Assembly (NCBI GenBank): GCA_017940255.1
Contig: JAGAZB010000014.1
Coordinates: 1 to 64,000, forward strand
DNA from: Treponema sp.
GTDB lineage: Bacteria > Spirochaetota > Spirochaetia > Treponematales > Treponemataceae
DNA: 64,000 nucleotides
Reading direction: 5' to 3'
Part shown: piece after piece, positions 8,040 to 16,592 of the stretch
Layout: each line of letters begins with the position of its first letter
How positions within the stretch are numbered: the stretch's first letter is position 1
Notes under the pieces: model-generated
Told to the model about the DNA's origin: nothing
The model's database searches: none
The model's input: only the letters and a program-made list of their open reading frames with translations
Made by a program: the position numbers and the translations under genes

Positions 8040-8885
8040 ATGAAAAAAGGCTTGATTCTTGAAGGTGGCGCAATGCGGGGAATGTTTACCTCAGGCGTGC
8101 TTGATATCTTTATGGAAAATGGAATTGATTTTGACGGGGCAATCGGTGTGTCTGCCGGAGCAACCTTCGGCTGCAATTTTAAGTCACGCCAGATTGGTCG
8201 TGCCATCCGCTATAACAAACGCTTTTCTCACGACTGGCGCTACTGCTCCATCCGCTCCCTGATTTTTACAGGCGACCTTTACGGAGCAAAGTTTTGCTAC
8301 GACGCTCTGCCAAATAAACTTGATATTTATGATTTGGAAACCTACCGCAAAAATCCTATGGAGTTCTGGTGTGTCGCTTCTGACTGTGTAACAGGCCAGC
8401 CTGTTTATAAAAAGCTTGAAACCTGCGATGCAAAGGACCTTACCTGGATGCGGGCCTCTGCCTCCATGCCCCTTGCAAGCAGGGTAGTTGAAGTTGACGG
8501 CTACAAGCTTCTGGACGGCGGAATGACAGATTCTATTCCGCTGAAATATTTTGAGAGCCTGGGCTACAAGCTCAATGTGGTGATTTTGACTCAGCCCCGG
8601 GACTATCAGAAAAAGCCGGCAAGCCTTATGGGGCTCATGCGCTTAATGCTTAGAAAATATCCAAAGCTTGTCGATGCAATGAACCGACGCCATATCGTTT
8701 ATAATGAAGAAACTGCAGATGTTTTTGCAAAGGCCGAACGTGGGGAAGTTTTTGTAATCTGTCCGGCGGCCCCGCTTGGAATCAGCCGTACAGAAAAAAA
8801 TCCTGACGAACTGCAGCGAGTTTATGATGAAGGACGCAAAATGGCAGAGAAAGCCCTGCCAGAATTAAAAGAATTTTTGAAGTAA
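8040..8885 (+). CDS. Patatin-like phospholipase
   Basis: 281 residues. Serine hydrolase of the patatin family: oxyanion-hole loop EGGAMRG (8-14), nucleophile S38 in GVSAG, and the catalytic Asp of the dyad at D159 in LLDGGMTDSIP. No signal peptide, so a cytoplasmic or membrane-peripheral lipid acyl hydrolase of the YjjU type is likely. An AAGGGA-like ribosome-binding site follows the toxin stop by a few bases, so the gene may be read through from the toxin-antitoxin promoter. The GH43 gene follows after about 40 bp. Confidence 0.9.
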   Translation: MKKGLILEGGAMRGMFTSGVLDIFMENGIDFDGAIGVSAGATFGCNFKSRQIGRAIRYNKRFSHDWRYCSIRSLIFTGDLYGAKFCYDALPNKLDIYDLETYRKNPMEFWCVASDCVTGQPVYKKLETCDAKDLTWMRASASMPLASRVVEVDGYKLLDGGMTDSIPLKYFESLGYKLNVVILTQPRDYQKKPASLMGLMRLMLRKYPKLVDAMNRRHIVYNEETADVFAKAERGEVFVICPAAPLGISRTEKNPDELQRVYDEGRKMAEKALPELKEFLK

Positions 8886-8924
8886 GAAAGCAAGTTGAAA
8901 AAAAAATAAGAAGTGAGGAATAAA

Positions 8925-10517
8925 ATGAAGTATCAGAATCCTGTTTTGAGGGGAATGTATCCCGATCCTAGTATGTGTGCGGCAAATGGCAAGTATTACA
9001 TGGTTTGCAGCACTTTTCAGTATTTTCCGGGAGTGCCTCTTTTTGAAAGCGTGGACCTTATAAACTGGAAGCAGATTGGCCACTGTCTTACCCGCAAAAG
9101 TCAGCTGCTTTTGGAAAAGAACAACACAGGTTCTGGAATCTATGCGCCGACAATCCGCTATAACAAGGGCCGCTTTTACATGGTCGTTACAAATGTAGAA
9201 AATATCGGAAACTTTTATGTCTGGACAGATGATATTTACGGTGAATGGAGCGAGCCGGTTATTGTTGAGCAGGGCGGAATAGACCCAAGCCTCTTTTTTG
9301 ATGATGACGGCAAGGTTTATTTTATTTCTAATGGTGATGATAAAGACGGCCGTGCCTTTATTCAGATGAGTCAGATTGATATAGAAACTGGAAAGAAGAT
9401 TACAGAAAATCAGGCTATCTGGTATGGAACAGGCGGCCGCTATATAGAAGCTCCTCACATGTATAAATTTGGAGATTATTACTATCTTTTGAATGCAGAG
9501 GGCGGAACTGAATATGGCCACATGGTAAACTATGCCCGAAGCCGCAATATTCAGGGACCTTATGAGCCATGCCCGGCAAATCCTATACTTACAAACAGAA
9601 ATCTTGGCGGCTACCAGCTGCAGGGCGCGGGGCATGGAGATCTGGTTCAGGCTGCAGACGGAAGCTGGTGGTTCTGTCATCTGGCCTTCCGCCAGCTGGA
9701 CCGTTATATGCCTTATCATCATCTGGGGCGTGAAACCTGCATGGAGCCTGTATTCTGGAAGGACGACTGGTTCTATATTGGTACAAAAAATGATTCTGCA
9801 GAGGACTGTGCCTGCGGATCTGTGGTTGCAAATGGCTATAACGAAAAGCAAGGCTTTGGAAAGGCTCTTCTTGAGGTTGAGGCTCCTGCTGAGCACAAGT
9901 TTGATGCCCAGAAGCTTTCCTACAAAAAAACTTTTGCAACTTTGAGCACAAAGCTGGACTGGTGCTATCTTTGTAATCCTCATCTTGAAAATTACAAACT
10001 TGGAAGTGACGCTTTTGAGCTTTCTTCGCAAAGTCTGGAGCAGGGCGGTCTTACAATTGATACTCCTGTGGGAAGTCCGACATTTATTGGTATAAGACAG
10101 TGCGAGTTTGAAGAGGACGTTTCTTGTAATGTGGAGTTAAATAATAAAGAAGATAGCCCTGCGGGCACAGGAACCGAGGCTGGAATTTCACTCTACATGG
10201 ATTGCAACCATCATTATGACATTTATTTGATTCAGCGCGATAAAAAAACATTTGCCGAGTGCCGGGTGAAGATTGGACCTGCCTGCGAAATTAAAAAGTC
10301 TATTCTTTTGACTAAAAAACAGGCCGAATTAAAAGTAACTTCGAATGCTTATGGCTATGACTTTTTTGCTGATGGCCAGCATCTTGCCCATGCCGATTCA
10401 CGTTATCTTTCCAGCGAAGTTGCCGGCGGCTTTACAGGTGTTTTTATAGGCCTGTATGCGCAGAATGGTGGACGCGGTAAGTTTACTAAGTTTGAGGTGA
10501 TTCATAAGGAAGAGTAG
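8925..10517 (+). CDS. GH43 beta-xylosidase / alpha-L-arabinofuranosidase
   Basis: 530 residues from the ATG at 8925. A GTG 12 bp earlier lies inside the TGAGGA ribosome-binding site and is not used here. Five-bladed propeller (1-300) with the GH43 acids: general base D14 (MYPDPSM), D120 (GGIDPSLF) and proton donor E175 (EAPHMY). The C-terminal half (about 320-530) is the beta-sandwich typical of subfamily GH43 beta-xylosidases (xynB type). No signal peptide, so it acts in the cytoplasm on imported xylo-oligosaccharides or arabinosides. It complements the two exported GH10 xylanases and GH39 enzyme in this window. Exact sugar specificity is uncertain. Confidence 0.9.
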   Translation: MKYQNPVLRGMYPDPSMCAANGKYYMVCSTFQYFPGVPLFESVDLINWKQIGHCLTRKSQLLLEKNNTGSGIYAPTIRYNKGRFYMVVTNVENIGNFYVWTDDIYGEWSEPVIVEQGGIDPSLFFDDDGKVYFISNGDDKDGRAFIQMSQIDIETGKKITENQAIWYGTGGRYIEAPHMYKFGDYYYLLNAEGGTEYGHMVNYARSRNIQGPYEPCPANPILTNRNLGGYQLQGAGHGDLVQAADGSWWFCHLAFRQLDRYMPYHHLGRETCMEPVFWKDDWFYIGTKNDSAEDCACGSVVANGYNEKQGFGKALLEVEAPAEHKFDAQKLSYKKTFATLSTKLDWCYLCNPHLENYKLGSDAFELSSQSLEQGGLTIDTPVGSPTFIGIRQCEFEEDVSCNVELNNKEDSPAGTGTEAGISLYMDCNHHYDIYLIQRDKKTFAECRVKIGPACEIKKSILLTKKQAELKVTSNAYGYDFFADGQHLAHADSRYLSSEVAGGFTGVFIGLYAQNGGRGKFTKFEVIHKEE

Positions 10518-10528
10518 GGGGATTTTAA

Positions 10529-10594
10529 GGGGGGGAAAGCAACTTGTTGCGTCACCCTGGCAAGTGCGGACGAGGGGGAGACTTCCCCCTTCCT
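10529..10594 (+). repeat. Partial copy of the GC-rich repeat (terminal block)
   Basis: Ends with GAGGGGGAGACTTCCCCCT, the same terminal block found at 49856-49874 and, inverted, at 51476-51494. It is preceded by a G-run (AAGGGGGGGAAAG) and AAGTGCGGAC. The block is itself a hairpin (GGGGGAGACTTCCCCC). It lies between the GH43 stop and the rplY promoter and might act on either as a terminator-like structure. Confidence 0.55.
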
Positions 10595-10599
10595 TTATC

Positions 10600-10628
10600 T
10601 TGAACAAAGCTTCCAAATCTGATATTAT
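10600..10628 (+). promoter_or_regulatory. rplY promoter
   Basis: -35 TTGAAC (10600-10605), 17-nt spacer, -10 TATTAT (10623-10628). The following AAGGAG before the rplY ATG completes an ordinary leadered transcript. Confidence 0.6.
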
Positions 10629-10666
10629 TATCAAACATTTTTAAGGATATAAGGAGCTTTAAGAAA

Positions 10667-11218
10667 ATGAGTAAGCAGACACTTGACGCTAAAGTGCGCA
10701 CAGCTACTGGTAAAACAGCTGCTAAAAATCTTCGCAAAGAAGGACGTATCCCTGCCGTTGTATACAACTCAAAGGGTGAAGCAACTTCTATTGAAGTAGG
10801 CGAAGTAGAATTCAACAAGATTTGGAGAACAATCACTCCAACAACTTCTATCACTCTTAAGGTTGATGGAAAAGAATGCCTTGCATTGATTAAGGACGTA
10901 GAATACAACATCCGCAATGACAAAGTTCTTCATGCAGATTTCTTTGCACCAGATGCAAATGAAAAACTCGTTATGAAAATTAAGATCCACTACACAGGAA
11001 CTCCAGCTGGTGTTCTTAAGGGTGGTTTCAAGAAAGAACGCAATAACGAAATTAAGATTAAGGCATCTATTGCTGATCTTCCAGAAACAATCACAGCAGA
11101 TATTTCTAAGATTAACGTAAGTGAAGCTTTGCGCGTTAAGGACTTGGAAGTTTCTAAGAAAGTTGAAGTTCTTACAGATGCAGAACTTCCTCTCGTAACT
11201 GTTTCTCCAGCTCGCTAA
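10667..11218 (+). CDS. rplY: Large ribosomal subunit protein bL25 (Ctc/TL5 type)
   Basis: 183 residues. The N-terminal 90 residues are the 5S rRNA-binding L25 domain (TGKTAAKNLRKEGRIPAVVY, then GEVEFNKIW). The C-terminal 90 residues are the extra beta domain of the long TL5/Ctc form, here slightly shorter than usual. The protein binds 5S rRNA in the central protuberance of the 50S subunit. Own promoter upstream and a strong terminator just after the stop, so it is a single-gene unit. Start fixed by AAGGAG about 9 nt upstream. Confidence 0.95.
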   Translation: MSKQTLDAKVRTATGKTAAKNLRKEGRIPAVVYNSKGEATSIEVGEVEFNKIWRTITPTTSITLKVDGKECLALIKDVEYNIRNDKVLHADFFAPDANEKLVMKIKIHYTGTPAGVLKGGFKKERNNEIKIKASIADLPETITADISKINVSEALRVKDLEVSKKVEVLTDAELPLVTVSPAR

Positions 11219-11238
11219 TTTATAGAGCAGGAATTATA

Positions 11239-11277
11239 AAGGCTGTCTTTCGGGAATCCGGGGCAGCCTTTTTTTTT
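11239..11277 (+). terminator. Rho-independent terminator after rplY
   Basis: Stem AAGGCTGTC / GGCAGCCTT (9 bp with one G-T pair), 14-nt loop, then a run of nine T. It lies 20 bp after the rplY stop. Confidence 0.85.
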
Positions 11278-11349
11278 GAGCACTTTTTCCAGGGGGGGGC
11301 TTGCGGACGGACTTGCTGGCAGGGGCTCGGCCTGGAATATGGGGATTTT

Positions 11350-12732
11350 ATGGATTTACAGCTTTCTGAATTTGAAAATCGTGTTTTGGAAGGATTAAAA
11401 ATTTGCGGAGTTGACCTGCAAGGTGGGCAGGGGGCGCCGGAGAAGCCGGGAGTGCCTGCCATTGGGGCTGCGGTTTCCGGCGGTGCAGATTCTCTTTCTC
11501 TTTTGTATTCTCTTGCAGAAATAACCCGTGCCCTTTCTGTTTCCCTCAAAGTAATTACCGTAAACCATTTTATCCGGTCAGACGAAGAGACTTGTGGCGA
11601 CGCCCAGTTTGTTCTAGAGCAGTGCAAAAGCCTGCAAGCCGCCGGCTACGACCTTTCCTGCGAGCTGGTGGAGCTGCCTCGTGGGGCTGTGGATGAGCTT
11701 GCCCGGAAGCGCGGCGGCGGCATAGAAGAGGCGGCCCGTTATTTGCGCTACCAGGCCTTTGAAGCTTTTATGAAAAAAAATGAGCTGGAAGTTCTTTGCC
11801 TTGCCCACAATAAAAATGACCAGCTGGAAACTCTTCTCATGCGTTTTTTACAGGGGGCTTGGAGCGAATCCAGTTCCGGCATTCAGATGCGGCGCCCGCT
11901 TTCTGGCGGACAGGCTGCCTATGTACGCCCGCTTTTAAATATAGACCGCAGCGAAATCGAATCATACCTGAAGGAGCGCGGCCTTACCTGGCGCACAGAT
12001 GCTACAAACAGTGATACCGCATACTTCCGCAACCGGGTGCGCGTACAATTAGTGCCGCTTTTAAATGAAAACTTTTCCGGCTGGCAGAAGGCCCTGCTTA
12101 ATGGTGCGGAAAAAGCCCTGCTTGATGCAGAAGTTATTAATCAGCAGGTGGAACTTATTGAAATAGATAAAACTCTGGAGGAAGAGGGCCAGCTTTCTCT
12201 ATCAATTAGTGTTTTCAAAAATCTTCTTCCTGCCATTCAAATCCGTCTTTTAATGAAAATGTGCAATATGCTTGGGCTTGAAAGCCGTATTCCTTATCAA
12301 TTTTTTAAGGATTTTTTGACTTCCTTTGCCTGCAAACGTTATTCTGATATCGAAATTTCTATAAAAAAGGACCGTCTTTTTGTAAAAAAGTGCAAGAAAA
12401 TCCATACGGATTTAGTTTTTTTTGATATAATAAAAGAAGAAGGCGAATATGATTTTCCCTTTGGAAAACTTTCTGCCGGTAAGGAATTGCTTTTTAATGG
12501 TTCTGCCACCGGCTTTTCTCCAAAGTTTCCTTTTGCTGTTCGTAACCTTGGCCCTGGTGACGAGGTTTTATGTGCAGATGGAAATATGAAAAAAGTTGCC
12601 GATGTTTTTGCCGGATGGAAGGTAAGTGCAGAAGATAAGTCTCTAATTCCTCTTATTGTAGATTTACAGGATGGGGAAATTAAAGCTTTGTGCGCTGCTT
12701 TTTTAGGCTATAAGGATTGGATTGTAAAATAA
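11350..12732 (+). CDS. tilS: tRNA(Ile)-lysidine synthase
   Basis: 460 residues. ATP-dependent N-type enzyme that puts lysidine on C34 of tRNA-Ile(CAU) so that it reads AUA. The PP-loop SGGADS is at 43-48. VNHFIRSDEETCGDAQFV, then AHNKNDQLETLLMRFLQGA and DATNSDTAYFRNRVR are family signatures, followed by the C-terminal TilS domains. The segment between the start and the PP-loop (about residues 22-40, GGQGAPEKPG region) is an unusual GC-rich insertion for this gene. A run of eight G lies upstream. The downstream exported-protein gene starts one base after its stop. Confidence 0.94.
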   Translation: MDLQLSEFENRVLEGLKICGVDLQGGQGAPEKPGVPAIGAAVSGGADSLSLLYSLAEITRALSVSLKVITVNHFIRSDEETCGDAQFVLEQCKSLQAAGYDLSCELVELPRGAVDELARKRGGGIEEAARYLRYQAFEAFMKKNELEVLCLAHNKNDQLETLLMRFLQGAWSESSSGIQMRRPLSGGQAAYVRPLLNIDRSEIESYLKERGLTWRTDATNSDTAYFRNRVRVQLVPLLNENFSGWQKALLNGAEKALLDAEVINQQVELIEIDKTLEEEGQLSLSISVFKNLLPAIQIRLLMKMCNMLGLESRIPYQFFKDFLTSFACKRYSDIEISIKKDRLFVKKCKKIHTDLVFFDIIKEEGEYDFPFGKLSAGKELLFNGSATGFSPKFPFAVRNLGPGDEVLCADGNMKKVADVFAGWKVSAEDKSLIPLIVDLQDGEIKALCAAFLGYKDWIVK

Positions 12733-12733
12733 G

Positions 12734-14842
12734 ATGAAAAAAAAACTTGTTATCTTTCTTGCCACTGCTTTTCTTTTTCAGATGATGAATGCCCAGAATT
12801 CTGCGGCATCTGCGAATAGAAATACAGCTTTGCGCTGTCTGCGTCTTGCAGAAAACTGCCTTATTGGCGGCGACTGGGAAAACGCATACAGTCAGGCTGA
12901 ACTTGGTATTTCATATGATGATTCTATTTCTGATTTAGTTTATGTTAAGGCGGCTTCTTCAATCAATCTTGGAAAAACAAGAAGCGAGGCTCTGGAAATA
13001 ATTCGCCAGGCTTTTAAGAAAGATAACTGGCTTGGTTATTCTCAGAATGGAGCCAGAATTCTTTATGCAGATCTTCTTTGCGACACTGGTGATTATGAAT
13101 CTTCCCTTAAACTTCTGGATTCTGACCCTTTTATTCTTTCTGCTGATGCTGAATTTATCCGGGTAAAAAATCTTTATAGAATGGGTACAAAAAGTTCGGT
13201 TTCTGATGCCCGCCTAAAAGTTAATACAGCCCGCCGAATCTATCCAAAAGATTCCCGCTTCCCAACTCTTTTCTTTATGTTTGAATATGCCTTTATGTCT
13301 GAATCTGAACGAAACGGTATGCATTATGAAGCAGATGAAACTGTAAATACCATTGCGGCTGCTTATATCGCAAAACTTCCTGATTATACAGATTTGGATA
13401 ATGAAGTAGAAATTCTTGCTTCATTTTTTGCTCAGGGAAAAGAAAAAGACCGCCTGCTTAAGGCTATTGATTCAAAAAATAAGAGAAATCATCCTCTGCT
13501 TGCAATTGCGGGCCTGCGTAACGGAATGTATAGCGATCAGCAGGCTTTTAATCTCTTTTTTGATTCTGTTGGTGATGTTATTTCAATTGAAGTGCTTCAG
13601 GATTTTACTCTTAGTCTTACTGATCCTGAAGTAAAACTTGCTCTTGCAGAAAAACTAACAAATTATTCCGCAAGCATTTCTGTAGATACAAATCTTGATT
13701 TGCAGAATGAAATGCTTATAAAGTATGAAGACGGTAGACCTTCTTCTATTGAGTATGATAATAACATGGACGGGGTGATGGAAATCACTTCTACCTGTGA
13801 TTTTGGGGCTCCTGTTTATCTTCTGTATCCTCACCAAAATACAGCAGTTACTTATGCGGCTTATCCCGAAGTTTCAAAAGTAGAATTCCAGAATGACGGC
13901 CGCTCCTTTGTTTTCCTTCATAATGATTATAAACATGAGCCTTTAGAATTTGTTGCTGATTCAGTTTTTACTTTTGTCGGTATAGATTTTTATATTCCAA
14001 GGGTAATTTCTGAAGCTTACGTGCCTCTTGCGCAGGAAATTGTAGACATTGCTTCTGCGGTTGAATTGCCAAACAGCGAATATTCAAATGGCAAGGTAGT
14101 TTATTCTTCAGAAAAAGGAAAACTCTACTTCGCAAACTTTTATGAAAATGACCGCCGTTATGCTTACTCAGATTTTTCAGCCGGTCTTCCTTTTGAAAGA
14201 TTTGTAGATACCGACGGCGACGGAGTTTTTGAAACAAGAGAAGAATATGCCTCTATTCCTCAGGATAAGCTTTCTGCCTATGACCTTACTTTCCAGGCTG
14301 CAGAAGTTGAACGTATTTTTGGAAAAGAGGCCTTTTCTTCAAATATATATCTTAAAAAAATCCAGATTGATAGAAACGCAAATACTTTTTATGAATATTC
14401 AGAAGAATACTATGAGTATGGCGGTAAGATGTCTTCCTGGGATTATGATGATGATGGCACTGTAGATTATTTATATATAAAATCTCCATGGCAGGAAGGA
14501 AATCCTTTGGAAGAATGTTATGTGTTCAACAGCAAAAATTATCCTTCCGTTACAATTAATTTTATAGATGGTATTCCGGTAAAACTTGCCCTGTCTTCTT
14601 CAGAAGAAATCATCTATGCGGGTAAGAGTAAAAACTTTTACTGGGTAGCAGAAAAAGGTTCTGATGAACTTGAAGACCAGGCTGTAAAACTTGCAGAAAA
14701 AGGTTTGGAGCAGGGGATGATTAAAATTTTAGAATCGGATGATGTACGTTTTTCAATAATAAATGTTTCTGGAACTATTTTTGCCCGTATTTTACCTGCA
14801 ACTTATATTTCAGAAAATGATACAGAAAATGAGGAAGACTAG
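12734..14842 (+). CDS. Exported protein with Asp-rich calcium-loop motifs, function unknown
   Basis: 702 residues, not assigned to a named family. A signal peptide (MKKKLVIFLATAFLFQMM, cleavage after ...NA) is followed by a helical TPR-like part (about 25-290: paired helices such as RCLRLAENCLIGGDWENAYSQA). A beta-rich C-terminal part carries three Asp-rich loops of the D-x-D-x-D-G kind: DNNMDGVMEI near 342, DTDGDGVFETRE near 492 and DYDDDGTVDYLY near 570. Such loops bind calcium in many exported proteins. It starts one base after tilS and its end abuts or overlaps the HtrA-like gene, so the three genes are probably cotranscribed. An envelope-maintenance role is inferred only from that partner. 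Confidence 0.75.
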   Translation: MKKKLVIFLATAFLFQMMNAQNSAASANRNTALRCLRLAENCLIGGDWENAYSQAELGISYDDSISDLVYVKAASSINLGKTRSEALEIIRQAFKKDNWLGYSQNGARILYADLLCDTGDYESSLKLLDSDPFILSADAEFIRVKNLYRMGTKSSVSDARLKVNTARRIYPKDSRFPTLFFMFEYAFMSESERNGMHYEADETVNTIAAAYIAKLPDYTDLDNEVEILASFFAQGKEKDRLLKAIDSKNKRNHPLLAIAGLRNGMYSDQQAFNLFFDSVGDVISIEVLQDFTLSLTDPEVKLALAEKLTNYSASISVDTNLDLQNEMLIKYEDGRPSSIEYDNNMDGVMEITSTCDFGAPVYLLYPHQNTAVTYAAYPEVSKVEFQNDGRSFVFLHNDYKHEPLEFVADSVFTFVGIDFYIPRVISEAYVPLAQEIVDIASAVELPNSEYSNGKVVYSSEKGKLYFANFYENDRRYAYSDFSAGLPFERFVDTDGDGVFETREEYASIPQDKLSAYDLTFQAAEVERIFGKEAFSSNIYLKKIQIDRNANTFYEYSEEYYEYGGKMSSWDYDDDGTVDYLYIKSPWQEGNPLEECYVFNSKNYPSVTINFIDGIPVKLALSSSEEIIYAGKSKNFYWVAEKGSDELEDQAVKLAEKGLEQGMIKILESDDVRFSIINVSGTIFARILPATYISENDTENEED

Positions 14843-14843
14843 A

Positions 14844-16475
14844 GTGTTCCCTTATAAAAAAACTTCTATTATAAAATTTGTATTTCTATTTTCAATTGTT
14901 TTCTTTCTGACTTCCTGCAAAAGTCTTAATCAGCCAAAAAGTGTTGCTCAGCCTTTGGATTATTCTGATGATGACCTAGTTGAGAATGAAATTAAACGAA
15001 TTAATCGAATGCAGGATTTTGAACCGGTAAGGGCTTTGTGGCGTTCTCTTTTGCTTGGAAGAAGTGAGGTTATTGAAAAGTGTGTGGAGCGGCTTGATAT
15101 TCAGATTGAGGTAGCTTTGGACAGCAAAGATTATTTTACTGCAAAAAAATATTTTTCTGCTTTGCAGGCTGCCGGTTATAAATCTGAAAAATACTCGGAG
15201 AAGGATATTAACAGTCTTTATTCAAAAGATATTCCCGCTTTTAATCAGACTTCAAATGCCTTAAATCCAAAATCTATTAGTGATTGTATGGAAGCCTGCG
15301 TTACAATCTGGGTGGACCGTGGAATAAAGGTTCAGAACGGGGCAGGTTATGCAGATATTATAATTGGTTCGGGCTTTTTTATTGATGAACGAGGTTACAT
15401 CATCACTAATCATCATGTAATTGATTCAATGGTTAATCCTAAGTACGAAGGTTATTCTCGTCTTTACATAAAATTATATGATGATCCTGATACAAAAATT
15501 CCTGCAAAAGTTATCGGCTATGATCAGGTTTTAGATTTAGCTCTCTTAAAAACAGAAATAACTCCAAAATATGTAATGAAGCTTGGTAGCAGCAAGAATC
15601 TGCAGATTGGAGACAAGGTTTCTGCGATTGGAACTCCACTTGGGCTTGAAGGAACTTTCACTTCGGGTATTATTTCATCGTTTGATAGAAAACTGCTTTC
15701 TCTTGGAAATGTAATTCAGATTGATGCGGCTGTAAACTCTGGAAATTCGGGTGGTCCTTTAATCGATAGTTCTCTAAATGTTAGTGCTGTTGTTTTTGCT
15801 GGAATGATGCAATCTCAGGGGCTTAATTTTGCTATCCCTGTTGAATATCTTAAACAGGAATTGCCGCTTCTTTATACTAAGGGGGAAGTTATACATCCCT
15901 GGATTGCTGCATTCGGTCATACAAAACGTAATGGAAAGAATAAAACTGGTCTTGAAATTCAGTATGTAATGCCGGGTGGTTCTGCTTTTATTTCTGGTCT
16001 TCGTCCGGGTGATGTAATTACATCAGTTTCTGGAACTCCAATAACCTGTCTGGAAGATTTTCAGCTCTTTTTACTGGGTCAGGAAAGTGAAAGTCTTTTG
16101 CAATGCACCATTTTGGATTCAGAAGAAAATGAATGTATCTGTTATCTTTATCTTGAAGATCGTCCAAAAGAGCCTGTGCAGGAAATTTTTAATCATGATT
16201 TCTTTGCTTCGTCTTTTCTGCCATTTTTTGGCATGAAGATGACTCCCTCATCGACATTAAACAAAAATTTCTTTACAATAGATGAAGTTCTTCCGGGTTC
16301 TACTGCCGATGAACTTAATTTTTCTAAGAATGATCAGTTGACTGTGCGTGATGTATATTTTGATTCCGAAAACAGTTATCTGTATGTTTCTATATATACT
16401 AAGCGTCGTAAAAAAGGATTCCTGGATATAAACATGATGCTGGCAACTCCTTTAGACGCGCCATATTACTTTTGA
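14844..16475 (+). CDS. HtrA/DegP-like serine protease lipoprotein with PDZ domain
   Basis: About 543 residues from a GTG that follows the previous stop by one base and has GAGGAAG 6 nt upstream; an ATG at 14829 is the alternative. A lipoprotein signal ends in FFLTSC. After a helical region of about 130 residues comes a trypsin-like domain with the HtrA triad: His in YIITNHHVID, Asp in LDLALLK and Ser in GNSGGPL. A PDZ domain follows (MPGGSAFISGLRPGDVITSV) and then a second, degenerate PDZ-like tail. It probably degrades or refolds damaged envelope proteins, anchored to a membrane by lipid. A terminator follows directly. Confidence 0.87.
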   Translation: MFPYKKTSIIKFVFLFSIVFFLTSCKSLNQPKSVAQPLDYSDDDLVENEIKRINRMQDFEPVRALWRSLLLGRSEVIEKCVERLDIQIEVALDSKDYFTAKKYFSALQAAGYKSEKYSEKDINSLYSKDIPAFNQTSNALNPKSISDCMEACVTIWVDRGIKVQNGAGYADIIIGSGFFIDERGYIITNHHVIDSMVNPKYEGYSRLYIKLYDDPDTKIPAKVIGYDQVLDLALLKTEITPKYVMKLGSSKNLQIGDKVSAIGTPLGLEGTFTSGIISSFDRKLLSLGNVIQIDAAVNSGNSGGPLIDSSLNVSAVVFAGMMQSQGLNFAIPVEYLKQELPLLYTKGEVIHPWIAAFGHTKRNGKNKTGLEIQYVMPGGSAFISGLRPGDVITSVSGTPITCLEDFQLFLLGQESESLLQCTILDSEENECICYLYLEDRPKEPVQEIFNHDFFASSFLPFFGMKMTPSSTLNKNFFTIDEVLPGSTADELNFSKNDQLTVRDVYFDSENSYLYVSIYTKRRKKGFLDINMMLATPLDAPYYF

Positions 16476-16508
16476 TAAAAAAAATACATCCATGTATTTT
16501 TTTTTATC
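16474..16508 (+). terminator. Terminator after the HtrA-like gene
   Basis: An A-rich/T-rich hairpin with core ATACAT-CC-ATGTAT, flanked by A runs on the left and T runs on the right, begins at the stop codon. It is nearly symmetrical, so it could work in both directions. Confidence 0.75.
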
Positions 16509-16592
16509 TAGAGTTTGCGTTGCAAACTCTCAGTTTTACTTTAATATAAGAGGCGGCCTCCCTGCCGCCCGTAAACAGGAAGTCTACGTTCT

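Noticed and set aside
8865-10031. 388-codon open frame on the minus strand opposite the GH43 gene
   Set aside because: It lies antisense to a gene with intact GH43 catalytic motifs, has no ribosome-binding site and no family-like motifs; it is an antisense shadow.
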